A stretch of DNA of 35,231 nucleotides, from assembly GCA_036677425.1 (NCBI GenBank), contig JARFVT010000009.1:1-35231 (forward strand). Reading direction: 5' to 3'. The stretch comes from JARFVT01 sp036677425. GTDB taxonomy: Bacteria > Pseudomonadota > Alphaproteobacteria > UBA8366 > Aestuariispiraceae. A program made the position numbers and the translations under genes. Below the pieces are notes generated by a model, which had not been told where the DNA came from, ran no database searches, and worked only from the letters and a program-made list of their open reading frames with translations. This document shows positions 23,782-31,634 of the stretch, one piece after another. Within the stretch, counting starts at the first letter, position 1; every line of letters starts with the position of its first letter.

Positions 23782-24177
23782 TTAATCAAATAGATTTTGT
23801 TGGCGTATGTCATGTTGGCTGCCGTTACCATTGCGGCACATACGCACATATCGTTCAGTAACGCCAAATTTTTTTGCAACATTACGATTACTGCCAACCG
23901 ATTTAATTATGCGCGATTTTAAGGCATTAAATATTTTACAATTTGGTATATCAACTTTTTCTCCGCCGCGCAAATCAACTAAAATATTCGCAGCATCAAA
24001 CCCAAGACACTGCACCAGAAAATGATCTTCTTTTAAATTTTTTGGCACATAAATATTTTGTCCACCATAAGATGATGATAATTTTAATGCTATAGAAATA
24101 TTATCGGCTGCGATCGCAAACTCTTGTAATAATTCTGGTAAATTTGCGCTGGCTTGTTCAATCCTCATAATGGACAT
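23782..24177 (-). CDS. mor: Mor/C-family late activator
   Basis: A Mor-family transcription activator of about 131 residues. The Mor pattern is clear: LPELLQEFAIAADNISIALKL, YGGQNIYVPKNLKEDH, GFDAANILVDLRGGEKVDIP and a C-terminal helix-turn-helix (NVAKKFGVTERYVRMCRN). In Mu, Mor and C bind dyads near -43 and start middle and late transcription. Two suitable dyads occur, immediately downstream and before the protease gene. The start is uncertain: ATG 24177 and 24168 are candidates, and both overlap the end of gemA. It is the last gene of the early operon. Confidence 0.85.
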   Translation of the reverse strand: MSIMRIEQASANLPELLQEFAIAADNISIALKLSSSYGGQNIYVPKNLKEDHFLVQCLGFDAANILVDLRGGEKVDIPNCKIFNALKSRIIKSVGSNRNVAKKFGVTERYVRMCRNGNGSQHDIRQQNLFD

Positions 24178-24577
24178 TTTCCCGATCACACCAGTTTTTT
24201 AAGGCTTCAATGATTATATTGCCTTCTTGCGGGTTTACCCATTCCGTATTTTCAACACCAATCATACGCCTAACAAAGCCGTCTGGAAAACGCGCTTTTA
24301 CGACTTTTCCTGATTTTAACAAACCCCACAACACATAAATTTTCCGCACATATGCTTTGGTTGAAATTTTACGAAAACTATTCTTATTGCCAATTTTTTG
24401 TAGCCATCCAGATTTTTTAAAACAATTAAGAACATCTATCAATTCACTATCGCTCATGCAGCCAGCACTGCGTTTACCTGTGCTATTTTCAAGCATATTC
24501 CGATATATTTCATCATCTAAGCCCAGTTCTTTTTTTGCTATATGAATTTTAGCCAACATGGCGCGGCGGTTACTCAT
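24158..24577 (-). CDS. gemA: GemA-like protein (Mu gp16, DUF1018)
   Basis: A 139-residue GemA/DUF1018 protein. The signature NRRAMLAKIHIAKKELGLDDE at residues 3-23 and the following YRNMLENSTGKRSA are unmistakable. In Mu, GemA alters host gene expression and DNA supercoiling by an unclear route. It sits in its usual place directly before Mor, and its start overlaps the methyltransferase gene by 4 bases. The C-terminal part is diverged. Confidence 0.93.
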   Translation of the reverse strand: MSNRRAMLAKIHIAKKELGLDDEIYRNMLENSTGKRSAGCMSDSELIDVLNCFKKSGWLQKIGNKNSFRKISTKAYVRKIYVLWGLLKSGKVVKARFPDGFVRRMIGVENTEWVNPQEGNIIIEALKNWCDRENVHYED

Positions 24578-25278
24578 GTTGCTGTCTCCGCAAATTTATC
24601 AAGTTCATTGCCCCAGCTACTCCAACCTTTGCGCCGACACCGCCCAAATAATTCCATATATGGGCCATCAAACATGGTTTCAATTCTGTTATATGCTTCA
24701 TCTGGTTTTCTGCTATGTTCGCGCCTTGGTGCGCGTATTGCATCTAATGGCCATTCTTCAATAAAATCTCGAACCGATCTTACACCCGCAACCGCACAAC
24801 CAACATCGAAACGCAAATCATTTAAATCAGCTCTCAATGATGGGCTGCCTTTCGTTGCCATCAAGCATGGCTCTAGGTTTTTTCTCGTGCCATAACCGCC
24901 TCCAAATGCATATTTTTTTGTTTCTGGGTTATATTTTATCCATTCCCACGCAAGACTTTTATATGAAAAACCCCAAGCCTTTATTACCTTAGTCCAACTC
25001 TCAAGCATAGGCCATGTAACCCAAATAAATAACACACAATCATCAGCTGCCAATGCCTCAACGGGCAATTTGCAAATATCTGACATTCTCATACATCGGT
25101 AATGTTTTTGCGCTGATTTTCCCTCGCCTTTTTCTGAATAATTTTTAAACGCCCACGGCGGGTCGGCGTAAATAACCTTAAAACCACCTACGGGTCTTAT
25201 TTCCTGAAAATTATCAAGAACGGGTTCTTGCCAAAAATCGGAAATTGAATTTGATAATTTTTCATTATTAAAAGTCAT
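24574..25278 (-). CDS. MT-A70 family DNA N6-adenine methyltransferase
   Basis: A 234-residue MT-A70 methyltransferase. The catalytic motif DPPW is at residues 39-42 within YADPPWAFKNY; LFIWVTWPML around 92-101 and the C-terminal FGRCRRKGWSSWGNE complete the domain. Such phage enzymes modify adenine in DNA early in infection, probably to avoid host restriction or to mark phage DNA. It lies in the early operon, between the HNH gene and gemA, and is distinct from the Dam-like enzyme at the other end of the prophage. The target sequence is not known. Confidence 0.92.
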   Translation of the reverse strand: MTFNNEKLSNSISDFWQEPVLDNFQEIRPVGGFKVIYADPPWAFKNYSEKGEGKSAQKHYRCMRMSDICKLPVEALAADDCVLFIWVTWPMLESWTKVIKAWGFSYKSLAWEWIKYNPETKKYAFGGGYGTRKNLEPCLMATKGSPSLRADLNDLRFDVGCAVAGVRSVRDFIEEWPLDAIRAPRREHSRKPDEAYNRIETMFDGPYMELFGRCRRKGWSSWGNELDKFAETAT

Positions 25279-25283
25279 TTTTT

Positions 25284-25910
25284 TTAACCTTTCTTAGTTT
25301 CCCTGGTTTTATGTTCAAGTTTTGTAACCGCCATAATTGTTGGTTTAATTTCGGCTGCTGCTTTATCATAATTGCGTCCACAGACACCGTTTAAACGTGG
25401 CAACATGGCAACAGGGATGCATTCCCAGTTTTCAGGATCGGTATTTTGCTTGTTGCTATCAAGACATTTCAAACAAAAACCATTAGGAATTTTTCCATTT
25501 TTTTGTTCCCACAAATGCCGATGCTTTAATACTTGCCTACGCTCATAACCCGTATGTGGATTAATTTCATCCACACTAATTTGCACATATCCATCTTTTG
25601 TCAGCGATTCATATCCTGAAAATTTTGTGTTATGTGGTTTGTTCCCTGATTTAAATTGAGTTTTTGCACTATTAGCGTTATATGCTTGTTTTTTGCCTTT
25701 ATTGGCTGGTACAGAACCTTTTTTAAAACATCCTGTGCGTCCAGTTTTCCAACCATTTCGCTTGCATAACGCCTTATAATTATTAAAAGAAACATTGGTC
25801 CTGCCAAATTTATTTAAAAATAATAAATATGCTTCTTTTTGCGGTCGCAGCTTATTTTCCGCCGCAAATAATAACTCTAAATTTGAATAAATAATTTTAT
25901 TACAGCCCAT
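25284..25910 (-). CDS. HNH endonuclease-like protein
   Basis: A 208-residue protein whose middle (KHRHLWEQKNGKIPNGFCL, then CLDSNKQNTDPENWECIP) matches the phage HNH-type fold with a bba-metal motif; the second His of the usual motif appears replaced (LKCLD), so catalysis is not certain. The N-terminal basic and Gly/Lys-rich part (GRTGCFKKGSVPANKGKKQ) would bind DNA, as in intron-like HNH proteins. The C-terminal AAAEIKPTIMAVTKLEH is typical. It overlaps the preceding gene by 11 bases. It may be a homing-type nuclease or a replication or packaging nuclease. Confidence 0.75.
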   Translation of the reverse strand: MGCNKIIYSNLELLFAAENKLRPQKEAYLLFLNKFGRTNVSFNNYKALCKRNGWKTGRTGCFKKGSVPANKGKKQAYNANSAKTQFKSGNKPHNTKFSGYESLTKDGYVQISVDEINPHTGYERRQVLKHRHLWEQKNGKIPNGFCLKCLDSNKQNTDPENWECIPVAMLPRLNGVCGRNYDKAAAEIKPTIMAVTKLEHKTRETKKG

Positions 25911-26175
25911 TTTTAGGGCCTCTTATTACTAATGTTTGTTTTTCAGGTTTTTTAATTTCTGGCAAATGGCTTTCAAACTCTTGACCATACTCAGCCAACA
26001 ATTCTGCTGTTTTCAACTGGAGACTGGCATTCGAAATTATTTTATCTGCAACTTGAACTATTGCCAACGCACGTTTAGATTCAGTTGCTATTTGATCTGG
26101 TGTTAATTCCTCATCGCCTAGCCGTTCTATTTCCGCGAATAAATGATTGTTTAAATCTGATAGTCTATTTTTCAT
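25900..26175 (-). CDS. Conserved small phage protein, helical
   Basis: A 91-residue protein; MKNRLSDLNNHLFAEIERLGDE is a pattern often found beside phage HNH genes, followed by a helical ALAIVQVADKIISNASLQ stretch. All helix by composition, acidic in the N-terminal half. Function unknown. It overlaps the HNH gene and starts 20 bases after the small gene before it. Confidence 0.7.
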   Translation of the reverse strand: MKNRLSDLNNHLFAEIERLGDEELTPDQIATESKRALAIVQVADKIISNASLQLKTAELLAEYGQEFESHLPEIKKPEKQTLVIRGPKNGL

Positions 26176-26195
26176 TTTCTGATCCCTTTTTAATT

Positions 26196-26372
26196 CTATA
26201 TATTTGAATTAAGAACGATTTCTTTTACGCTTGTAATTTTGGGCATTGGCACGACCATCATCGCTGTTACAGCAACTGACCTTGCGCCTTTTTCGTGACG
26301 TGCGACTGTTTTTATTTTATCGCCATTGGCAAATGTAATTTCAAAAAATCTATTTGGTTTTTTTTTACTCAT
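26196..26372 (-). CDS. 58-residue small protein of the early operon
   Basis: A short frame starting MSKKKPNRFFEITFANGDKI and ending KEIVLNSNI. Its ATG overlaps the end of the preceding gene (ATGAGTAA), so translation is likely coupled. It looks like a small beta-rich protein with a VTAMMVVPMPK segment. I do not recognise it, but the overlap and the protein-like composition support a gene. Confidence 0.6.
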   Translation of the reverse strand: MSKKKPNRFFEITFANGDKIKTVARHEKGARSVAVTAMMVVPMPKITSVKEIVLNSNI

Positions 26373-26625
26373 TTGCGCCCCCTAAATTTTTAATTTCAAC
26401 ATTTCCACAAAAACTGCTAATCACAGAAACCATTTTTGTTTCAATGGTTTCATGAATATCACTATTTATTATAATCACATCGCCAACATTTATCATCTCC
26501 ATCTCGTCACGAATGTAACCTTTTGCCATTACATTTTTCATATTATCTGCCGTTTTATAATGCCATATAGTGAACCCAAGGGTATAAGATAAGCAGCTTA
26601 AATTTGTCATTTCAAATGCCATCAT
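26365..26625 (-). CDS. Conserved phage protein of unknown function
   Basis: An 86-residue protein with MMAFEMTNLSCLSYTLGFTI at the start and the GFTIWHYKT, NVGDVIIINSD pattern common in small phage proteins that are often coded near morphogenesis genes. It has no membrane segment or catalytic motif. A ribosome site AGGGGG lies so close to the first ATG that the second (26622) may be the real start. In the early operon its role is open. Confidence 0.7.
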   Translation of the reverse strand: MMAFEMTNLSCLSYTLGFTIWHYKTADNMKNVMAKGYIRDEMEMINVGDVIIINSDIHETIETKMVSVISSFCGNVEIKNLGGANE

Positions 26626-26632
26626 AATCCCC

Positions 26633-27253
26633 CTAAGCTGCTGCTAAATCTATAGTAATCGCTTGCCATTTATCCGTCGCCGTAGATCGCTGATAAAACC
26701 GCACATAAGTTTTAGATCCAGTTATACGGATGCTGTCGGTAATGGCCTCCATTGCTTGCAACCAACGTGGATCAGTAATCTTTACCCGCCGTAGGGCAAA
26801 TAAAGATTCCCGGTTTATTTGGCCTTTTTTATCCACATTAAAAGCGTGATTAACCAAAGCAGAAATTTCATCGCTAGAGCCAGAATTCCAATCAAAAATA
26901 CATTCATCGATTAAATTTTTAGCAACCTGCAATTCTGCACCAAAATCCATATGTTCAGAAACGGCGACTTGAACCTTTTTACAGCCGTCAAAGCTAGTGA
27001 AAGTTACATTGCCTTTTTTGCCGCCTTTGGTGCGATTATATTTTTCTGCTAAAATATCCATAAAGCTATTAACATCATCAAATGTATTGCCTTTAAATCT
27101 TGCAATTTGTTCTGATAATTCTATCGCATATTGATGGATTTTATCCACAAGCTGATCTTCTAATTTTTCAACATCCTTGACCATATTATCAGGCACAAAC
27201 CGCCCCTTGCTATCCATCATGCAGCCAGATGGTATTTCAATTTCATTTGTCAT
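26633..27253 (-). CDS. DUF3164 family Mu-like early protein
   Basis: A 206-residue DUF3164 protein. IPSGCMMDSKGRFVPDNMVK near the start is the family signature, followed by a helical KLEDQLVDKIHQYAIELSEQ segment and the AFNVDKKGQINRESLFAL region. The start at 27253 has a strong ribosome site AAGGAG; a longer frame from 27298 lacks one. DUF3164 genes lie in the early operon of many transposable phages, without a known role. Two perfect DnaA boxes (TTATCCACA) fall inside this gene. Confidence 0.85.
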   Translation of the reverse strand: MTNEIEIPSGCMMDSKGRFVPDNMVKDVEKLEDQLVDKIHQYAIELSEQIARFKGNTFDDVNSFMDILAEKYNRTKGGKKGNVTFTSFDGCKKVQVAVSEHMDFGAELQVAKNLIDECIFDWNSGSSDEISALVNHAFNVDKKGQINRESLFALRRVKITDPRWLQAMEAITDSIRITGSKTYVRFYQRSTATDKWQAITIDLAAA

Positions 27254-27264
27254 CTTAATTCTCC

Positions 27265-27366
27265 TTATTTTTTTGCTGTTAAAGTTAGTTTCCACCATCT
27301 AAATTGCTGGCGTAAAAATCGATAAAAAACGTTGCCAGATTTTGTCTTAGCGCACATGATTTTCAT
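27265..27366 (-). CDS. 33-residue basic protein
   Basis: Starts at an ATG that overlaps the stop of the preceding gene (ATGA) and ends at 27265 just before DUF3164. The product is very basic, with RFLRQQFRWWKLTLTAKK at the end. The overlap suggests coupling; no relative is known to me. Confidence 0.4.
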   Translation of the reverse strand: MKIMCAKTKSGNVFYRFLRQQFRWWKLTLTAKK

Positions 27367-27668
27367 CTAAAATCTTCTTTTCCTGCGGCTTTTAGCTCAT
27401 TTGCATAAGAAATAAGCTCACGTGCAGACATTGCGTGGCCACCAATGAAATATTTATCACAAGATATTGTTACCGTTTCGCCATGCCTATTTAAATAGCG
27501 GCACGCCAGCGCAACAGGTGGTAGATGATGAAGGCAGAGGCCGTACTGTTTCATTTTTCTTACAACGATAAATTTAGAACATTTCAAAGAAACAGCTATT
27601 TTAGCTTGGCTTAAGCCAGAATAAACCAAAGCTTCTAAACTTAACTGGCTAATAAAAACTTTATTCAT
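27363..27668 (-). CDS. Small helix-turn-helix protein
   Basis: A 101-residue protein with a resolvase-like helix-turn-helix at about 14-36 (YSGLSQAKIAVSLKCSKFIVVRKM). It resembles small DNA-binding proteins found in the early region of Mu-like phages. Function is unknown; it may regulate early or middle transcription. It overlaps the next small gene by 4 bases. Confidence 0.65.
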   Translation of the reverse strand: MNKVFISQLSLEALVYSGLSQAKIAVSLKCSKFIVVRKMKQYGLCLHHLPPVALACRYLNRHGETVTISCDKYFIGGHAMSARELISYANELKAAGKEDFR

Positions 27669-27739
27669 GCCGCTGCCTCCGGGTCAGGAGCGCCTAAATT
27701 ATCATTATCATTTATATAATTATTATCGTCACTATTCAT
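27665..27739 (-). CDS. 24-residue acidic peptide, doubtful
   Basis: A short frame of MNSDDNNYINDNDNLGAPD type whose stop overlaps the next ATG (ATGA). It has no clear ribosome site and is too short to judge. I list it because the overlap is the same as between real genes here. Confidence 0.25.
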   Translation of the reverse strand: MNSDDNNYINDNDNLGAPDPEAAA

Positions 27740-27774
27740 GATTTTGTAATGCTGGATATATTGTGAAAGTAAGA

Positions 27775-28329
27775 TTATGCCGATAAATAATCCTGATCAC
27801 TTAGGTTAATCTTCATTTCTGAAATTCTATCCGCACCATGCATGACGGTGCTATGGTCTTTATCGCCAAAAAACCTTCCTATTCGGGCAAAACTATGACC
27901 CGTGAATTCGCGTGCTAAAAAAAATGCAAAATGCCGCGCAAAAACAAATCTTTTATTGCGTCGCTCGCTGTTAATATTTTGTTTTGAAATTTCAAAAGCA
28001 ATCGATACATCATGCAATATCGAACCAAGCGAAATAGTCTTTTTATAAAGAGGATTAATAGATTTAATATTTTCAACTGGAAAATTAATTTCTTTCAAAT
28101 TTGCATATAGTGATTTTAAAACTTTCGCGCTTTCTTTTGTTTCAAAATCATTTTTATCTATTTCACAGCTTTGTCGACCTCGAATAATGTGTTTCTCTAA
28201 TTCAGCAACTTGCTTTGTTGCGGCATAAAGATTTACCAAAGCAATTTTAATCAAATCATTATTGATTTTTCCACAATCAATGCGAATGTCTAATTCATCT
28301 AAAATATTTATAATTTTCTCTGCTATCAT
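27775..28329 (-). CDS. Stand-alone DnaA domain IV-like protein
   Basis: A 184-residue protein. The last 80 residues (about 105-175) match the DnaA-box-binding domain IV: a helix RFVFARHFAFFLAREFTGHSF, then IGRFFGDKDHSTVMHGAD, which is the DnaA signature (FG.rDHSTV.H). The AAA+ ATPase domain of DnaA is absent; the N-terminal part is helical and unrelated to DnaA domain I as far as I can see. The protein could bind DnaA boxes on the host or phage DNA and alter initiation of replication, or recruit host factors. Mu itself needs host PriA/DnaC-type restart, not DnaA. Role is inference; the domain match is strong. Confidence 0.85.
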   Translation of the reverse strand: MIAEKIINILDELDIRIDCGKINNDLIKIALVNLYAATKQVAELEKHIIRGRQSCEIDKNDFETKESAKVLKSLYANLKEINFPVENIKSINPLYKKTISLGSILHDVSIAFEISKQNINSERRNKRFVFARHFAFFLAREFTGHSFARIGRFFGDKDHSTVMHGADRISEMKINLSDQDYLSA

Positions 28330-28333
28330 AACT

Positions 28334-28720
28334 CTATCCTTTCAATTTTGAAAAAGCACAACCCGAACGGCAAGCTTGATAAATCTTAACGATCATTGAT
28401 GATGTCGTACTAAATTCTTGTTTTTGATAACCGCTGCATTTTATTGTCGATATTGCGCCCAGAACTGGACAAAAAACATTATCAGACATTAATTTATTAC
28501 AAATTTTCAACGCAATATTACTGTCCTTTGCGGGATATCTATTGTTTAAAATTTGACTGATTGTTGCGGGCGATATATCGCCTAAGGCAATGCTTGCTTT
28601 ACGTAATGAACCTGATTTATCGACAAAAGCTGCTAGTATTTCTATCCAATTAGGTATTTCACCGCCATATGATGCCTTAACCTGTGATAGCGCAGATATT
28701 TTACCTAGACGCTTTTTCAT
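28334..28720 (-). CDS. Mu-like HTH regulator with Cys-rich C-terminus
   Basis: A 128-residue protein. Residues about 36-58 form a helix-turn-helix (RKASIALGDISPATISQIL, then NNRYP). The C-terminal half has CPVLG and YQACRSGCAFS, part of a four-Cys pattern (CPxLG...C...C..C) shared by a regulator family of Mu-like phages of Pseudomonas and relatives. It may bind a metal. It overlaps the gene before it by 4 bases. A role in early/late control is likely, but the target is not known. Confidence 0.72.
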   Translation of the reverse strand: MKKRLGKISALSQVKASYGGEIPNWIEILAAFVDKSGSLRKASIALGDISPATISQILNNRYPAKDSNIALKICNKLMSDNVFCPVLGAISTIKCSGYQKQEFSTTSSMIVKIYQACRSGCAFSKLKG

Positions 28721-29295
28721 GAGCCGTTACCCTCACGCCATATAACCTTACCAATATTGGGATCAAAAACAAATTTTGACCGCATAATCATTGGCGGCTT
28801 TGGGCCAGTAATTTTTGATTTTAATAATTTATAACGCGCTCTATTGTGGCCTGCTTTTGCTGGCGTGATCATGCATAAATATTTTGCTTGAAAAAGCGAT
28901 GCAATATATGATTTGCAACTATTAAGCTTGATTATACAATCATTTGTGCTGGCATTTATTGCCAATTCATCGGCATCAAAATTTTTCAACATCGCCATTG
29001 TTCGCCACATTTGCTCGTTACCACGCCCAATTGTAACCTCGCTACCATTCTTGCGTAATCTTGGCGCAAATCGATAGGGCTTTATTAAATGATAGTTTTT
29101 ATTATCGCTTTCGTATTTTAAATATCCGCCGTTTTTAAGGCATAAAAGATAATCACTGATAGTTTTTCGATCCGCAGGAACAGCCTTTAATAAATCTTTT
29201 AAATGAAATTGTTTTAATTCCATAATTTCCGCCCAAATTTCCGCCCTAAAACCACCAGACTTTGTATTAAAACTATCGGCTGGTCTACCAGACAT
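28717..29295 (-). CDS. Early protein with winged helix, unknown function
   Basis: A 192-residue protein. The segment FHLKDLLKAVPADRKTISDY followed by LLCLKNGGYLKY has winged-helix form. The C-terminal half is basic (RARYKLLKSKITGPKPPM). It overlaps the MuB-like gene by one base and the regulator gene by 4. Such genes follow transposase B in many transposable phages; a role in transposition or replication is possible but not shown. Confidence 0.6.
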   Translation of the reverse strand: MSGRPADSFNTKSGGFRAEIWAEIMELKQFHLKDLLKAVPADRKTISDYLLCLKNGGYLKYESDNKNYHLIKPYRFAPRLRKNGSEVTIGRGNEQMWRTMAMLKNFDADELAINASTNDCIIKLNSCKSYIASLFQAKYLCMITPAKAGHNRARYKLLKSKITGPKPPMIMRSKFVFDPNIGKVIWREGNGS

Positions 29296-30026
29296 TATGA
29301 AACCCTCCGTTTTGGCGCAGCACCAGTCGACAACGGCTTATTATTCCAATCTGCCAAGGTTATTTCTTTTAAACCCTTTAATTTTGCTTCTTCAAATATT
29401 GCATCAAGATTTATACAAATCCGCCTTATTTGCCCGCGCGAGGTCGTAGTTATTTTAGTTAATAAATCATTGGATATTTTAATTTCTGGGTAATATAACT
29501 TAACCAAATGCGCCGCATCACTGGCATCTGATGGCTGTGCAGCTTCAAAATGTAAAATGCGATTATGAAATCTTTCCGATAACATTTGAATTTTACCGGG
29601 CAGTAATTCTTCACCAATTAAAATAAATGCTGCACCCGATTTATCATGAATTTCGCGTACTAATTCGTGATATTTTTTATCGGTAATAAAATCAAATTCA
29701 TCGATAATTACTGGCCTCATATCCATTGCTAAGGCTTCGATTAATCGCTCTACCATTGCCGCAACTGTGCCAAGATCGGCAACATTACATGCACGACACA
29801 TATTGCGTAGAAAATCTTTTTTTGCCCAGCTACTGCCAACTTCTAAATAATAAGCCCGCGATGTATTTGCCGCATAAACCGCAGATTGCGTTTTGCCATA
29901 ACCACTAAAGCCGTAAAAAACCCCAATTCCCGGTAAATGCGCTGGGCGATTAATCACCCTATCCATCAAACCCGCAAATGCCGCGACATTTTTTAAAGGT
30001 GCTATTGTGTTAACTGAATTTTTCAT
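29295..30026 (-). CDS. B: Transposition ATPase B (MuB-like AAA+)
   Basis: A 243-residue AAA+ ATPase. The Walker A motif GFSGYGKTQ is at about 39-47 and Walker B RPVIIDEFDF at about 104-113. SRGQIRRICINLD near the C-terminus is the sensor/Arg region. MuB binds target DNA, activates MuA and gives target immunity. Mu's B has 312 residues; the missing part is mainly the N-terminal helix-turn-helix. Ribosome site AAAGGGAA. It follows the transposase by 51 bases. Confidence 0.92.
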   Translation of the reverse strand: MKNSVNTIAPLKNVAAFAGLMDRVINRPAHLPGIGVFYGFSGYGKTQSAVYAANTSRAYYLEVGSSWAKKDFLRNMCRACNVADLGTVAAMVERLIEALAMDMRPVIIDEFDFITDKKYHELVREIHDKSGAAFILIGEELLPGKIQMLSERFHNRILHFEAAQPSDASDAAHLVKLYYPEIKISNDLLTKITTTSRGQIRRICINLDAIFEEAKLKGLKEITLADWNNKPLSTGAAPKRRVS

Positions 30027-30077
30027 TTATATTTCCCTTTCTTTTTATTGAAAAGGATAGGGGCAGCTGCCAAGCTT

Positions 30078-31634
30078 TTACGCCTCTATCCAATTCTTTC
30101 CAAAATCATCAAACATTTGTTTATGCGCTCTGTATTCGCTTGATTGTGTGTAACCACCAAGCCAAACCGCATTTGACGTGTTAATCTCAACACCAGCCAT
30201 CATTTTATCTTGCAAATCGACCGCCCGTTTAAATCGCTGTTTCGGGCTTTCTGGCAAATTGGTTATATTGCTGGCCTTGGCAATTTCTTTAACTAAGGCT
30301 TCTTGTCGAATGTCATTATCTGCTGATATTTCTGGCGCTGTTTGAATGCCAGCTGCCGATTTTAAAGCCACCGTTTCATAAGAATTAGATGCCTTGGGCA
30401 ATGGTAATATTTGCCCTTTATCAATTGCCGCTGCAATTTGGCCATCGATTAAATCACGCGGTTTAATTTTAATGCTACGTGCTTGTTTTCTTGCGCGGTT
30501 ACGTTGTTGATCCTGAATGGCGGCGGCCTGCATTGATATGGCGCGGCGATCAATGCCAAGACTTGCAGCATTCACCGCCTTGAATAAAAATTCTTGTCCC
30601 GTAACATCAAAAATATAACAAACACCCATATCATCAGGATCAAGCCGCACATAAACTTTTTGACCGATATATAACGCCATTTCTGCGGCGATAAATGTTG
30701 CATTTTCAATCGCAATACCTGTTTTTGCAACAACACGTTCGCCATTACGATCAACCGCCGCACATAAAAATGCTAACGCGGCATCATCTTCAATTTTACG
30801 AATATTACCTGTGAAACTGGCTATTTTTTGTGCTGGGCTTATGCCGTTTAAACCACCATGCACGCGGTTTTGATAAACAATCTTTGCCCAATCATCGCAC
30901 GCTTTTTGCAACCCATCGGCGCTCATATTAATAATATTGCATTTGGCAATATCATCGCCCAATCGTTGGGCAAATGTCTTTCTTGCTTCAATCGCTTTTC
31001 GATCAACAATATCATGACCTAAAAACCCCGGCAATAATGTCATTAAATCACGGTTTAATGTGCCGATTGATCGCTCTACCATGCCTTTATGCGTTGGTGT
31101 GAATGCTTGGGATATATCTTGATAAATACCAAGCGCCGACAACGCCATTTTAAATGACTTTGAAATAAAATCACTACCATTATCGGTGCGGATAGTTTCA
31201 GGTACACCCCAATCGCTAACCGCGCGTTTTATCAAGGCCAAGCTGGCTGTTGTTCGCGGCGTTTTTGATACATGAACCAGCAACCGCCTTGTAAAAACAT
31301 CAATCACAACATATACAGAATACCTGCCATCTTCTAACATTACATCGGCTGGTGTCGCGTCAATTTCCCATAATTGATTAGGGGTTGAGACCCATCCATA
31401 ATGATCGCCAAATGAAACCTTATAATGTGATTTTGCACGATCAGGATTAATAATTGCCACATAATCGGCTTTATTACTGGTTATCCAGTCATTTTTCCAA
31501 CGGGTTATTGTGCGGCAAGACGGTATAGCAAAGGCCGCGCCTTCAACTGTTAATATTCTTCCATATCTGGCGCGAATTTGATCGCGCATATGCCCCGCTG
31601 TTAAATGACCATTATATGTGATTAATGCTATCAT
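30078..31634 (-). CDS. A: Transposase A catalytic part (MuA-like), separated by frameshift
   Basis: The catalytic and C-terminal part of MuA. A classic DDE triad is visible: D92 in WEIDATPAD, D151 in RTDNGSDF, E187 in KGMVERSIG, with 35 residues between the last two. The Mu-type C-terminal beta domain follows at about residues 300-370 and the MuB-interacting tail at the end. The frame starts at ATG 31634, which overlaps the stop of the N-terminal part (TAATG). That start lies in the middle of a conserved segment: the same frame read upstream gives VIDKIDGLRDLMIALITYNG, so the ATG is an internal codon. See the N-terminal part for the frameshift. As it stands, this piece lacks DNA-end-binding domains. 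Confidence 0.9.
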   Translation of the reverse strand: MIALITYNGHLTAGHMRDQIRARYGRILTVEGAAFAIPSCRTITRWKNDWITSNKADYVAIINPDRAKSHYKVSFGDHYGWVSTPNQLWEIDATPADVMLEDGRYSVYVVIDVFTRRLLVHVSKTPRTTASLALIKRAVSDWGVPETIRTDNGSDFISKSFKMALSALGIYQDISQAFTPTHKGMVERSIGTLNRDLMTLLPGFLGHDIVDRKAIEARKTFAQRLGDDIAKCNIINMSADGLQKACDDWAKIVYQNRVHGGLNGISPAQKIASFTGNIRKIEDDAALAFLCAAVDRNGERVVAKTGIAIENATFIAAEMALYIGQKVYVRLDPDDMGVCYIFDVTGQEFLFKAVNAASLGIDRRAISMQAAAIQDQQRNRARKQARSIKIKPRDLIDGQIAAAIDKGQILPLPKASNSYETVALKSAAGIQTAPEISADNDIRQEALVKEIAKASNITNLPESPKQRFKRAVDLQDKMMAGVEINTSNAVWLGGYTQSSEYRAHKQMFDDFGKNWIEA

